Notes: a model not told the origin generated them from the letters alone. A stretch of 38,936 nucleotides of DNA from Bacillota bacterium (GCA_023426265.1 JAFABA010000021.1:1-38936); one strand, 5' to 3'. Counted from the first letter of the stretch, positions 25,204 through 33,550 are shown. Numbers and translations: made by a program.

Positions 25204-25220
25204 CTTTTCTTTTCTGCTCG

Positions 25221-25589
25221 TTAGTCCGCGTTCTTCTTGGAAACTTCGATGCGCTCTGTCACCTTGGCGGCCTTGCCGATGCGGTCGCGCAGATAGTACA
25301 GCTTTGCGCGGCGGACCTGACCGTGGCGGACGACCTCGATGCGGCCGATGCGGGGGCTGTTGTACGGGAACGTCCTCTCCACGCCTACGCCGTAGGATAC
25401 GCGGCGTACGGTAAAGCTCTTGCGGACTGCGCCGCCCTGCATTTTGATGACGATGCCCTCAAAGTTCTGCAGGCGCTCGCGGTTGCCTTCCACGACCTTG
25501 ACGAATACGCGGACGGTGTCGCCGATCTGCAGCTTGGGCAGATCCGTGCGAAGCTGTTCTTTTTCGAGTTCACGAATGATGTCAGACAT
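25221..25589 (-). CDS. rplS: 50S ribosomal protein L19
   Basis: L19 lies at the 30S-50S interface. The 122 residues include LRTDLPKLQIGDTVRVFVKV, the family signature region RLQNFEGIVIKMQGG, VRRVSYGVGVERTFPYNSPRI and VRRAKLYYLRDRIGKAAKV. The ATG at 25589 follows AAAGGAG; an in-frame ATG 6 codons upstream has no ribosome site at proper spacing. It has its own near-consensus promoter and a strong terminator, so it is a monocistronic unit between trmD and rbgA. Confidence 0.98.
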   Translation of the reverse strand: MSDIIRELEKEQLRTDLPKLQIGDTVRVFVKVVEGNRERLQNFEGIVIKMQGGAVRKSFTVRRVSYGVGVERTFPYNSPRIGRIEVVRHGQVRRAKLYYLRDRIGKAAKVTERIEVSKKNAD

Positions 25590-25663
25590 ACTTTTCTCCT
25601 TTTTCATAGACGTTCGTGCCCGTTTTTTCTTCCGAACAGAGGACCGCCCGTTTTCCGTTGGCT

Positions 25664-25692
25664 AGTATAACACATACCATGCGGTATGGCAA
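25664..25692 (-). promoter_or_regulatory. sigma-A promoter for rplS with a dyad in the spacer
   Basis: Minus-strand -35 TTGCCA (25687-25692), 17-base spacer, -10 TATACT (25664-25669). The spacer contains CATACC-GCAT-GGTATG, a perfect 6-bp dyad that could be an operator or a fold at the trmD transcript end. The -35 box ends at the base just beyond the trmD stop. Confidence 0.78.
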
Positions 25693-26442
25693 CTAGTATT
25701 CCTGATATTCCGTGGGATTTTCGGCCATCAGCCCCGCCAAAGCGGCTTTTTCCGCCTTAGAAAGCGTTAAGCCCCGCAAGAGCTCCGGCCGTGTTGCCTG
25801 CGTCTTTATGACGGCCTGCGCCTTCCGCCACGCGGCGATGTTGGCGTGATGGCCGTTTAGCAGGATTTCCGGCACCTTCTTCTCGCGGAAATCCGCGGGG
25901 CGCGTATACTGCGGATATTCGAGCAAACCTTGGCCGGAGAAGGATTCCTCTTCCGCAGATGAACTGCATCCGAGCACGCCCGGGATAAAGCGTGAAAGGC
26001 AATCGATAAGCACCATGGCGGGCAATTCGCCTCCAGTGAGGACATAATCGCCTATGGAGACTTCCTCGTCCATAATGTCAATCACGCGCTCATCCACGCC
26101 CTCGTAATGCCCGCACAGCAGCAGCAGGCGGTCTTCCTTTGAAAGCTCCCGCGCATACTCCGGCGTAAGCGTCCTCCCGCGCGGGGAAAGCAGGATGCGC
26201 CGCGCTTTCGCGCCGCCGAGCACCGCATCCACGCAGTCGTAGATGGGCTGCGCCATCATCACAAGGCCCGCGCCGCCGCCAAACGGATAATCGTCCGCTT
26301 TGCGGTGCTTGTTGTCCGTATAGTCGCGGATGTCGTGGACGCCCACAGTTATGAGGCCGCTTTCCGCGGCGCGCTTTAATATGCTTGCATTGAGTACGCC
26401 CGCAAACATCTCCGGAAAGAGCGTGAGCACGTCAATCTGCAA
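25693..26442 (-). CDS. trmD: tRNA (guanine-37-N1)-methyltransferase
   Basis: SPOUT (trefoil knot) methyltransferase that makes m1G37 and prevents frameshifts. Of 249 residues, the N-terminal LQIDVLTLFPEMF, the HRKADDYPFGGGAGLVM loop, the knot segments LLLLCGHYEGVDERVID and EEVSIGDYVLTGGELPAMVLID and the C-terminal RPELLRGLTLSKAEKAAL are all family-typical. The start is TTG at 26442: GGGGAGGT lies 8 bases upstream, and the longer frame would run through the end of rimM. It overlaps rimM by 11 bases. Confidence 0.96.
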   Translation of the reverse strand: MQIDVLTLFPEMFAGVLNASILKRAAESGLITVGVHDIRDYTDNKHRKADDYPFGGGAGLVMMAQPIYDCVDAVLGGAKARRILLSPRGRTLTPEYARELSKEDRLLLLCGHYEGVDERVIDIMDEEVSIGDYVLTGGELPAMVLIDCLSRFIPGVLGCSSSAEEESFSGQGLLEYPQYTRPADFREKKVPEILLNGHHANIAAWRKAQAVIKTQATRPELLRGLTLSKAEKAALAGLMAENPTEYQEY

Positions 26443-26947
26443 ATAAAGCGACCTCCCCGACAACCTCGCTGTTGAGCACAATGCGCTTTTGTTCCACGTC
26501 CACCGTATGGAGCACTTTTTTTAGTGCCGGCAGCATCATACTCCGCCCGCCTTCTACCACATACACGTCGTTTGCGCCGGTTTCCAGCACGTCCGTAATA
26601 CGGCCATACGCCGTACCCGCCGTATCCGTCACCGTACAGCCGATCAAATCGGCCACAAAGTACGTATCCGGCGGCAGCCTGACGGCATGGGTTTTATCCA
26701 CGCACAGGTACGCCCCGCGAAGCTTCTCCGCCTCTTCGCGGGTATCGACCCCTTCGATATGCAGCGTCACGGCGTCGGGGTTGATCCCGATGCCGTTGAG
26801 CTTCACGAGGGTCCGCTTGCCGTCCGCTTCCAGATACGCTTCCTGTAAACCGCGGAAGCGGTTCACATTGTCCGTAAGCGGTTCAAGCTTTACGTTGCCC
26901 TGTACGCCGTGCGGGCGCACGATGCATGCGATGCGGTAGTACTCCAT
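26432..26947 (-). CDS. rimM: 16S rRNA processing protein RimM
   Basis: RimM assists 30S head assembly by binding S19. The 171 residues have the RimM N-terminal beta-barrel (YYRIACIVRPHGVQGNVKLEPLTD) and a C-terminal PRC barrel (YFVADLIGCTV, GRITDVLETGANDVYVV). Its ATG overlaps the khpA stop by one base (TAATG), and trmD overlaps its end, so translation through the three genes is coupled. Confidence 0.96.
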   Translation of the reverse strand: MEYYRIACIVRPHGVQGNVKLEPLTDNVNRFRGLQEAYLEADGKRTLVKLNGIGINPDAVTLHIEGVDTREEAEKLRGAYLCVDKTHAVRLPPDTYFVADLIGCTVTDTAGTAYGRITDVLETGANDVYVVEGGRSMMLPALKKVLHTVDVEQKRIVLNSEVVGEVALFAD

Positions 26948-27174
26948 TAGACGATTTCCACGATATACTTTTTGTCTCCCCTGGCGGACGCCGCCTTGAC
27001 CACAGTGCGGATGGCCTTTGCGATACGCCCCTGCTTGCCGATGACCTGCCCCATATCATCGGGCGCCACGGAAAGCTCGATAATGGTGGCCTCTTCGCCT
27101 TCTTTTACGACCACCTTGACTTCCTCGGGTTTATCCACCAGGTTTTGGGCGATAAATCTCACCAGTTCGTCCAT
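26947..27174 (-). CDS. khpA: KH-domain RNA-binding protein KhpA (YlqC)
   Basis: Small RNA-binding protein of 75 residues, one KH domain with the GxxG loop as VIGKQGR (about residues 45-50) within SVAPDDMGQVIGKQGRIAKAI. In streptococci KhpA works with KhpB (Jag) to control cell size. It sits between rpsP and rimM as in nearly all Bacillota, 12 bases after rpsP, with AAGGAG before the ATG. Confidence 0.95.
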   Translation of the reverse strand: MDELVRFIAQNLVDKPEEVKVVVKEGEEATIIELSVAPDDMGQVIGKQGRIAKAIRTVVKAASARGDKKYIVEIV

Positions 27175-27186
27175 TGTTTACGCTCC

Positions 27187-27429
27187 TTATTGGATGGCGC
27201 CGCTCTTTTTGAGGAGCGCGCGCACGGTATCCGTAGGCTGTGCGCCCTTCTTCATCCAATCCGCAGCCTTCTCGTTTTCCACAACGATCTGGGCGGGATT
27301 GCTGATGGGGTTATAGTAGCCGATTTCCTCAACGAAAGCGCCGTCACGCGGGGCGCGGGAATCGGCGACGACGATGCGGTAAAAAGGTGCCTTCTTTGCG
27401 CCCATCCTGCGCAGCCTGATCTTAAGCAT
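27187..27429 (-). CDS. rpsP: 30S ribosomal protein S16
   Basis: 80-residue S16 with the usual start MLKIRLRRMGAKKAPFYRIVVADSR and the YNP and TDTVRALLKKSGA segments. S16 organises the 5' domain of 16S rRNA. The ATG at 27429 has AGGAGG 8 bases upstream. It follows ffh by 60 bases in the ylxM-ffh-rpsP-khpA-rimM-trmD operon. Confidence 0.98.
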   Translation of the reverse strand: MLKIRLRRMGAKKAPFYRIVVADSRAPRDGAFVEEIGYYNPISNPAQIVVENEKAADWMKKGAQPTDTVRALLKKSGAIQ

Positions 27430-27489
27430 TACTGTATCCTCCTAAAATATGTGTGGTTCTTTATGAATACGGTTTACCCGTGCTTCAAC

Positions 27490-28824
27490 TTAAAAATGGA
27501 AGGGCATGCGCATGCGCCCTTTTTTGCCTCGCGCGCCGGAAAACTGCTTCATCATTTTCCGGGTGGCCTCGAATTGGTTTAACAGCCGGTTAACGTCCTG
27601 CAGCGTGGTGCCGCTGCCGCGCGCAATGCGCTTGCGGCGGCTGAAGTTGAGGATATCCGGGTTGGCGCGCTCCGCCTTTGTCATGGAGAGGATAATCGCC
27701 TCCATGCGCGCCATCTGCTTTTCATCCACTTCCACGTTGCCAAGCTTGCTTGCGTCGAGCCCCGGCATCATACCGAGGATATCCTGTATGGAGCCCATGC
27801 TTTTCATCTGGCGGAACTGCTCCAAAAAGTCCTCCAGCGTGAATGCGTCTTTGCGCAGCTTCTCCGCCAGTTCCACGGCCTTCTTTTCATCAAAGTTGGC
27901 CTGCGCCTTTTCGATTAAGGAAAGCACATCCCCCATGCCGAGGATGCGGGAAGCCATGCGGTCCGGGTGGAACGGCTCGATATCCGTCAGCTTTTCGCCG
28001 ATGCCCGAGAATTTGATGGGCTTGCCCGTGACCGAACGCACGGAAAGCGCGGCGCCCCCTCGGGTATCGCCGTCGAGTTTGGTCAGGATGACGCCACTTA
28101 ATTCCAATGTCTCGTTGAATGTCTTTGCGACATTCACGGCGTCCTGGCCTGTCATGGCGTCCACCACCAGCAGGATTTCCGCAGGCTTTGCGACATTCTT
28201 CACGCACACAAGCTCCTGCATCATATCGGCGTCGATATGCAGGCGGCCCGCGGTATCCAGGATCACCACGTCGTGGAAATTCCGCCGCGCGTAGTCGATT
28301 GCCTCCTGCGCGGTCCTCGCCGGGTCGCTCTGCCCGCGTTCAAACACGGGGATGCTGATCTTTTCACCCACCACCTGCAACTGCTTGATGGCCGCCGGGC
28401 GGTAAATATCACACGCCACAAGGAGCGGGGATTTTGCATGGTTCTTTTTAATATAGGCCGCAAGCTTGCCGCACATCGTCGTCTTGCCGGCGCCCTGCAG
28501 GCCCGCCATCAAAATGACGGAAGGCGTAACGGAGCCATATTCCAGCTTGGCGTTGGTTCCGCCCATCAGCCGCGTCATCTCTTCGTTAACGATTTTGATG
28601 ACCTGCTGCCCGGGCGTAAGGCTCTCTAAAACCTCCTGCCCCACGGCGCGCACCGTAACGTCCTTAATAAATTGCTTCACAACAAGGAAGTTGACGTCCG
28701 CTTCGAGCAGCGCGAGTTTGACTTCGCGCATGGCCTCCTGAACGTCCTTTTCGTTGAGCTTGCCGCGCCCCGTCAGCTTTTTGAATATATTCTGCAGTTT
28801 TCCGGATAACCCTTCAAACGCCAT
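27490..28824 (-). CDS. ffh: signal recognition particle protein Ffh
   Basis: SRP54 GTPase that binds signal peptides and 4.5S/6S RNA. The 444 residues comprise the N domain, the G domain with GLQGAGKTTMCGKLA (about residues 107-121), ILDTAGRLHID and LTKLDGDTRGGAALS, and a C-terminal M domain with the RNA-binding RRKRIARGSGTTLQDVNRLL. The C-terminus MPFHF is short but normal. It overlaps ylxM by 11 bases, with GGGAGG inside the end of ylxM. Confidence 0.98.
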   Translation of the reverse strand: MAFEGLSGKLQNIFKKLTGRGKLNEKDVQEAMREVKLALLEADVNFLVVKQFIKDVTVRAVGQEVLESLTPGQQVIKIVNEEMTRLMGGTNAKLEYGSVTPSVILMAGLQGAGKTTMCGKLAAYIKKNHAKSPLLVACDIYRPAAIKQLQVVGEKISIPVFERGQSDPARTAQEAIDYARRNFHDVVILDTAGRLHIDADMMQELVCVKNVAKPAEILLVVDAMTGQDAVNVAKTFNETLELSGVILTKLDGDTRGGAALSVRSVTGKPIKFSGIGEKLTDIEPFHPDRMASRILGMGDVLSLIEKAQANFDEKKAVELAEKLRKDAFTLEDFLEQFRQMKSMGSIQDILGMMPGLDASKLGNVEVDEKQMARMEAIILSMTKAERANPDILNFSRRKRIARGSGTTLQDVNRLLNQFEATRKMMKQFSGARGKKGRMRMPFHF

Positions 28825-29170
28825 GTTCGTCCTCCCAAACGCCGCGCAGGCCCGCGATTTTCTCCAACAATACCTGCCGCTGTAACCTACCGAGTTCCAT
28901 CTGCTCCACCTGCGCTTTGAGCGCGAGGAGCCCGTCTTCCATTTGCCTTACGCGCCGCACAAGGCCAAGGCGCGTTTCCATCTCATAAAGCTGCGCTTCC
29001 GCCCTCTTTAGCGCGTCGTGTACGCCTTGCCGGGAGATGTTCTCCCGCTCCGCGATCTCGGAAAGCGAGTAATCCTCGTCCACATGGAGAGCAAGTAAGT
29101 CCTGCTGGCGCTGCGTCAAGAATGCGCCATAATAGGACAGCAGCATGGAAAGCTCGATGTTGCGCTCCAT
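28814..29170 (-). CDS. ylxM: YlxM-family helix-turn-helix protein, SRP operon
   Basis: 118-residue YlxM/p13-type protein; in streptococci it modulates the SRP GTPase cycle. The N-terminal part LLSYYGAFLTQRQQDLLALHVDEDYSLSEIAERENISRQGVHDALKRAE is a sigma-factor-region-4-like helix-turn-helix, followed by a heptad-rich helical tail. It heads the operon under a nearly perfect promoter. The ribosome site (GAGGCGAACT before ATG) is weaker than that of its neighbours. Confidence 0.94.
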   Translation of the reverse strand: MERNIELSMLLSYYGAFLTQRQQDLLALHVDEDYSLSEIAERENISRQGVHDALKRAEAQLYEMETRLGLVRRVRQMEDGLLALKAQVEQMELGRLQRQVLLEKIAGLRGVWEDEHGV

Positions 29171-29218
29171 AGTTCGCCTCGCCGTTTCTGTAAAGGTATT
29201 TCGCTTTACACCTTGACC

Positions 29219-29246
29219 ATTATACCGTATCGGCCGCGGTTGTCAA
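29219..29246 (-). promoter_or_regulatory. consensus sigma-A promoter for ylxM-ffh-rpsP-khpA-rimM-trmD
   Basis: Both boxes are perfect: -35 TTGACA (29241-29246) and -10 TATAAT (29219-29224) on the minus strand, with a 16-base spacer. It gives a leader of about 40 bases to ylxM. Confidence 0.88.
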
Positions 29247-29273
29247 GGAGAAATGCACAGGGCAACATAAAAT

Positions 29274-29339
29274 GTAGGGCGCGCCGATCCGACCCCGTCT
29301 ATGTGGTTTACGCGGGACGCCGAGGACGGCGTCCCCTAC
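29274..29339. repeat. intergenic repeat with GTAGGG/CCCTAC ends
   Basis: Outer inverted GTAGGG (29274-29279) and CCCTAC (29334-29339) enclose an 8-bp GGGACGCC/GGCGTCCC hairpin (29314-29335). It has the look of a short miniature element. No coding potential seen. The gap 29247-29536 holds only this and the next repeats. Confidence 0.55.
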
Positions 29340-29358
29340 TTTTGCCTGCTGGTATAGA

Positions 29359-29424
29359 AAGATCCTTCGCTGCGCTCAGGATGACACGGCGCATCCCGTC
29401 ATCCTGAGCGCAGCGAAGGATCTT
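29359..29424. repeat. large perfect inverted repeat, family B
   Basis: Two perfect 27-base arms (29359-29385 and 29398-29424) separated by 12 bases. The left arm begins AAGATCCTTCGCTGCGCTCA and ends GGATGAC. Related single arms lie at 29453-29480 and 37583-37617. I recall very similar sequence scattered through many bacterial genomes, between genes; function unknown. Confidence 0.85.
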
Positions 29425-29452
29425 AAAGCGTTTAGGGTTTATAGCGAGAACC

Positions 29453-29480
29453 AGATTCTTCGCCTTCGGCTCAGAATGAC
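29453..29480. repeat. diverged single arm of repeat family B
   Basis: AGATTCTTCGCCTTCGGCTC followed by AGAATGAC, matching the left arm of the 29359 repeat in most positions, with an internal CGCC/GGCT hairpin. Orientation is that of the left arm. Confidence 0.65.
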
Positions 29481-29501
29481 AAACGAATGGTAACAACCTG
29501 A

Positions 29502-29520
29502 GCCGCGCACTTTGCGCGGC
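29502..29520 (-). terminator. hairpin after trxA
   Basis: GCCGCGC/GCGCGGC, 7-bp perfect stem with a 5-base loop, 16 bases beyond the trxA stop. No T run follows on the minus strand, so termination is uncertain. Confidence 0.4.
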
Positions 29521-29536
29521 TTTGAGCGCCGATACC

Positions 29537-29860
29537 TTAAAGCTGCTTGTCCAGCATCTGCGCAAACACGGACTTGGGCTTGACGCCGACCACCTTTTCC
29601 ACGATCTGGCCGTTTTTGAATATCATAATGGTGGGAATGGTCATCACATTGTACCGCTGCGCAATCTCCATCTGCTCGTCCACATCCACCTTGCAGACCT
29701 TGGCCTTGCCTTTGTAATCCGAAGCCAGCTCCTCGATCACGGGGCCGACCATGCGGCACGGCCCGCACCACGTGGCCCAGAAATCCACAAGCACCGGTTC
29801 GGGAGAATTGATGGTGGGGTCAAACGTCTCCTTGGTTAAATACAGCACATCTTCAGACAT
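29537..29860 (-). CDS. trxA: thioredoxin
   Basis: 107-residue thioredoxin with active site WATWCGPCRM (Cys pair near residues 31-34), the cis-proline in MTIPTIMIFKNG and the family length. Reduces cytoplasmic disulfides using thioredoxin reductase. The ATG at 29860 follows CAGGAGGA. It stands alone between aspS and the repeat patch; no reductase gene is nearby and no clear promoter is seen in the 111-base gap to aspS. Confidence 0.96.
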   Translation of the reverse strand: MSEDVLYLTKETFDPTINSPEPVLVDFWATWCGPCRMVGPVIEELASDYKGKAKVCKVDVDEQMEIAQRYNVMTIPTIMIFKNGQIVEKVVGVKPKSVFAQMLDKQL

Positions 29861-29971
29861 GTTTTTGTCCTCCTGTCAGTTTCGTTTGTTTCTAGCATGC
29901 ACGGCCAAAGCCCTGCCATACGTCCCAGGCATACTTCCTAACATACCCGCACAGCCGGATATCAAACGGCA

Positions 29972-31759
29972 TTATTCGACGTCCAGCTTGATATGGAGTT
30001 CCTTCAGCTGCTTTTCATCCACAACGTCGGGCGATTCCGTCATCAGGCAGGAGGCTGTCTGCACCTTGGGGAACGCGATGACGTCACGGATGGAGCTTGC
30101 ACCGGTCAGCAGCATGGCAATCCGGTCCAACCCATACGCAAGGCCGCCGTGCGGGGGCGTGCCGTATTTGAACGCCTCCAGCAGGAACCCGAACCGGTTC
30201 CATGCTTCTTCCTTGGTAAAGCCCAGGGCTTTGAACATCCGTTCCTGCAACTCAGAAGAATGGATACGAATGGAGCCGCCGCCCAGCTCCGTACCGTTCA
30301 ACACGATATCGTACGCCTTTGCGCGCACGGCGCCCGGGTCGGTTTCAAGCTTATCGAGGTCCTCGTCCTTGGGGTGCGTGAACGGATGGTGCATGGCAAA
30401 GAAGCGCTGCGCGTCCTCGTCCCACTCCAACAGCGGGAAATCCGTCACCCAAAGCAAATCGTAGGTGTCCGGCTGGATAAGCGACAGCCTGCGCGCAAGC
30501 TCCAGACGCAGCGCGCCCAAGGAAGCAAACACCACGCTGTTTTTATCCGCCACAAAGAATACGGTATCCCCCGTATTTGCGCCAACTTTTGAAAGAATGG
30601 CCTGTATGGTTTCTTCCGTAAGGAACTTCGCAAACGAGGATTGCAGCCCCTCCGGCTTGAGGTTCATCCACGCAAGGCCCTTGGCCTGATAGGTTTTTAC
30701 ATATTCCGCAAGGCTGTCGATTTCGCGGCGGGAGAATTTCTCGGCGCCGCCCGGCACCACCACGCAGCGCACGCTGCCGCCGTTTTCAACGGCTGCAGTA
30801 AATACGGAGAAACCGGCGTCCTTAACCAGGTCGCTCACGTCCTGGAGTTCCAGCCCGAAGCGGGTATCCGGCTTGTCGGAGCCATACCGCTCCATGGCCT
30901 CCGCGTACTTCAGCCTGGGAAGAGGAAGCTGAATGTCCACCCCGAGGGTTTCCGCAAACATGCGCTTTAAGAACCCTTCGTTTACGGCGATGACGTCATC
31001 CTCTTCCACAAAGGACAGCTCAAGGTCAATCTGCGTGAATTCCGGCTGGCGGTCCGCGCGAAGGTCCTCGTCGCGGAAACAGCGGGCGATCTGCATGTAC
31101 CGGTCATACCCGGAAAGCATCAAAAGCTGCTTAAACTGCTGCGGGCTTTGCGGCAGGGCGTAAAACTTGCCGGGGTGAACGCGGCTGGGCACCAGATAAT
31201 CCCGCGCGCCTTCGGGCGTGCTTTTGGTAAGTATTGGCGTTTCAATTTCCAAAAAACCCTGCTCAGAGAAATACGTCCGCGCGATATGCGCGATCTTGTG
31301 CCGCAGCATCAGGTTCTTCTGCATGGCGGGACGGCGAAGGTCCAGATAGCGGTACTTCAAACGCATCTGCTCGTTGGTCTTGGTATCGTCCCCGATCTCG
31401 ATGGGCGGGGTCTCGGATTTGCCCAGTATTTTGAAATCCTGCACGCGCACTTCAAACGCGCCCGTTTGCATGCGGGCATTCACCATATCCGGCGCGCGAT
31501 GCACCAAAGTGCCTTTGACCGCCAGCACGTACTCCGCACGGATGGTCTGCGCTTTTTCAAACAGCTCCGCGGGAAGCTCGCTTTCGTCAAACGTCACCTG
31601 CATGATGCCCGTGCGGTCCCTTAACGCGATGAATATCAGCTTGCCCAAATCGCGCCGCGCATTGGTCCAACCCATCAGCACGACGTTCGTATTGACCTCC
31701 GCTTCACCAAGAAGCGCGCAATACTGTGTTCTTTTCCAGCCGCCCAGCAATTCGCTCAT
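29972..31759 (-). CDS. aspS: aspartyl-tRNA synthetase
   Basis: Class IIb synthetase of the long bacterial type, 595 residues. Anticodon-binding OB fold at the N-terminus (VNTNVVLMGWTNARRDLGKL), class II motif 2 (RYMQIARCFRDEDLRADRQPEF), the bacterial GAD insertion domain in the middle, and motif 3 at the end (HGGLAYGLDRIAMLL). With the long bacterial form, charging may be tRNA-Asp only or also tRNA-Asn; no amidotransferase genes are in the window to tell. It follows hisS by 20 bases with a GGTGGAG site, under the same T-box. Confidence 0.97.
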   Translation of the reverse strand: MSELLGGWKRTQYCALLGEAEVNTNVVLMGWTNARRDLGKLIFIALRDRTGIMQVTFDESELPAELFEKAQTIRAEYVLAVKGTLVHRAPDMVNARMQTGAFEVRVQDFKILGKSETPPIEIGDDTKTNEQMRLKYRYLDLRRPAMQKNLMLRHKIAHIARTYFSEQGFLEIETPILTKSTPEGARDYLVPSRVHPGKFYALPQSPQQFKQLLMLSGYDRYMQIARCFRDEDLRADRQPEFTQIDLELSFVEEDDVIAVNEGFLKRMFAETLGVDIQLPLPRLKYAEAMERYGSDKPDTRFGLELQDVSDLVKDAGFSVFTAAVENGGSVRCVVVPGGAEKFSRREIDSLAEYVKTYQAKGLAWMNLKPEGLQSSFAKFLTEETIQAILSKVGANTGDTVFFVADKNSVVFASLGALRLELARRLSLIQPDTYDLLWVTDFPLLEWDEDAQRFFAMHHPFTHPKDEDLDKLETDPGAVRAKAYDIVLNGTELGGGSIRIHSSELQERMFKALGFTKEEAWNRFGFLLEAFKYGTPPHGGLAYGLDRIAMLLTGASSIRDVIAFPKVQTASCLMTESPDVVDEKQLKELHIKLDVE

Positions 31760-31779
31760 TGCCTACTCCACCTTTAATA

Positions 31780-33039
31780 TTATTTGAGCGCCTCGGCAAC
31801 GGCTTCCGCCGTAAGGGAGACGTAATCTTCTTCCCCCGTTGCCATCCGCTTTAATTTGATTTTGCCTTCGTTGAGTTCATTTTCTCCCAGCACCGCCACA
31901 AAGCGGGCGGAAAGTTTGTCCGCATATTTAAACTGCGCCTTGATGCTGCGGCCCACATGGTCGCACTCCACCTTGAATCCAAGCCTGCGCAAAGCGTACG
32001 CGAGCGAAAAGCCCTTGACGCGCGCTTCCTCGCCGATGCCCGCGATATAAATGTCGTAGGGCGCAGGTTCGGGGATAGTAAGCCCCTGGTTTTCCGCCAC
32101 CAGCAGCAGCCGCTCCATGCCAAGGCCGAAACCTACGCCGGGCATACTGGGCCCGCCGATCTCTTCCACCAGGCCGTCGTACCTTCCGCCGCCGCACACC
32201 GTCCCTTGCGAGCCGATATGGGTGGAAATGATCTCAAACACGGTGCGGGTGTAATAATCAAGCCCTCGCACGATGTGGGGATCGATTTCGTAGCCGACAC
32301 CCATCTCATTTAGGCACCCTTTGAGTTCCGCCATGTGCGCCGTGCAGTCTTCGCACAGGTAATCCAAAATCACCGGCGCTTTCGCGGCGATTTCCTTGCA
32401 GCCGGGCACCTTGCAATCGAGCACCCGCAGCGGGTTCTTTTCATAACGCGTCTTGCAGTCCGCGCAAAGCGCGTCATAGCTTTCCTTCAGATACTCCTTG
32501 AGCGCGGCGTGATAGTTAGGGCGGCATTCCGGGCAGCCGATGCTGTTGATATGGACGCTTAACTCCTTGACTCCCACGCGTTCAAACAGCTCCAGCGCGA
32601 TACCGATGCATTCCGCGTCAGCACTCGCCTTTGGCGCGCCGAATATCTCAACGCCGAACTGATGGTGTTCCCTGAGGCGACCCGCCTGAGGCTTTTCATA
32701 ACGGAATACCGGGCAGTAGAGATAATACATTTTGGTGGGCTGCGCTTCGGCGAAAAGCTTCTGCTCCACAAACATGCGCACAACGCCCGCGGTCCCCTCG
32801 GGCTTTAGTGTAATGGAGCGGCCGCCCTTGTCCTCGAACGTGTACATCTCTTTCTGCACGATATCCGTGGTATCCCCGACGCCGCGCAAAAACAACTCCG
32901 TATGCTCGATCACGGGGGTACGCGTTTCCTTCAGGCCGTACTTTTCACAGATTTCCCGCACAAGCCCTTCAATAAAGTGCCATTTGTAGCTGTCCTGCGG
33001 GGTTACGTCCTTCGTGCCCTTGGGCGCTTGCAACGCCAT
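31780..33039 (-). CDS. hisS: histidyl-tRNA synthetase
   Basis: Class IIa synthetase of 419 residues. Motifs: PKGTKDVTPQDSYKW at the N-terminus, motif 2 CPVFRYEKPQAGRLREHHQFG, the histidine-A signature RGLDYYTRTVFEI and GGGRYDGLVEEIGGP, and the C-terminal anticodon-binding domain. The insertion domain is cysteine-rich (CPEC, CADC, LDCKVPGC, CEDC; about residues 170-240), a pattern I recall in some clostridial HisRS that may bind zinc. The ATG at 33039 is chosen because AGGAGGGAAGG precedes it; the longer frame would enter the T-box terminator. Confidence 0.97.
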   Translation of the reverse strand: MALQAPKGTKDVTPQDSYKWHFIEGLVREICEKYGLKETRTPVIEHTELFLRGVGDTTDIVQKEMYTFEDKGGRSITLKPEGTAGVVRMFVEQKLFAEAQPTKMYYLYCPVFRYEKPQAGRLREHHQFGVEIFGAPKASADAECIGIALELFERVGVKELSVHINSIGCPECRPNYHAALKEYLKESYDALCADCKTRYEKNPLRVLDCKVPGCKEIAAKAPVILDYLCEDCTAHMAELKGCLNEMGVGYEIDPHIVRGLDYYTRTVFEIISTHIGSQGTVCGGGRYDGLVEEIGGPSMPGVGFGLGMERLLLVAENQGLTIPEPAPYDIYIAGIGEEARVKGFSLAYALRRLGFKVECDHVGRSIKAQFKYADKLSARFVAVLGENELNEGKIKLKRMATGEEDYVSLTAEAVAEALK

Positions 33040-33087
33040 ATGCCTTCCCTCCTGCTGCTGCCGGCAATCCGCCGGATAATGATGAAG

Positions 33088-33334
33088 AAGGCCTTCCATC
33101 CCCAATATGAGGGACGGAAGACCCGCGGTGCCACCCTGATTGAGCTTATAAAGAAAGCTCCACTTTGCGCCTTTAACGCAGGCATACGTCGCAGTTTATC
33201 CCGAATCTCGGGGGTCTGCTGCGCCGCTCCCGGGTGTCTTTCGACGCTGCTGCCTTGCCACAAGCGGCTTTCAGCCCATGACCGCTTCTCTCTTTTGCCG
33301 TACGCAGCGCTACTCGCCCATTCATCGCTTTTGA
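33088..33334 (-). promoter_or_regulatory. T-box leader controlling hisS-aspS
   Basis: The minus strand carries the T-box word AGGGTGGCACCGCGGG (33122-33137), preceded by an AGAGA element and CTGAAAG typical of stem I. A terminator stem follows (33111-33120 with 33093-33103, about 10 bp with one G-U pair), though its T run is poor (CTTCTTCATC). The likely specifier is within GACAC at 33234-33238, giving GAC (Asp, followed by A) or CAC (His) in overlapping frames. Uncharged tRNA would stabilise the antiterminator and allow transcription of both synthetase genes. Confidence 0.92.
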
Positions 33335-33340
33335 TTGTTT

Positions 33341-33369
33341 ATTATACCGGCGGAATATGGGCCTGTCAA
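33341..33369 (-). promoter_or_regulatory. perfect consensus promoter for the hisS T-box transcript
   Basis: TTGACA (33364-33369), 17-base spacer, TATAAT (33341-33346) on the minus strand; every consensus base is present. Start of transcription near 33334, giving a leader of about 295 bases. Confidence 0.93.
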
Positions 33370-33495
33370 TGCAAAAGCGCCGCCGTTATCCTGATACTCT
33401 CCTGCGGGTGCATGCCTAAAAACACAGGTTATGGAGTATAATTCCCTTATTTCCCGCCTGTTTCGCCAAAAGGCATAGATTATTAACATTTTTAG

Positions 33496-33524
33496 TTGAA
33501 AAAAGACAATTATTCATATAATAT
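33496..33524 (+). promoter_or_regulatory. candidate promoter for the membrane protein-VanW unit
   Basis: TTGAAA (33496-33501) followed by TATAAT at 15 bases or TAATAT at 17 bases (33517-33524), in a very AT-rich stretch. The stretch 33370-33495 between this and the hisS promoter holds nothing else that I can name. Confidence 0.6.
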
Positions 33525-33550
33525 TAATATATCATTTGTATGGGATGTAT

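Noticed and set aside
29274..29480. CRISPR array
   Set aside because: The repeated units are inverted arms with different spacing, not equal direct repeats with spacers, and no cas genes are near.
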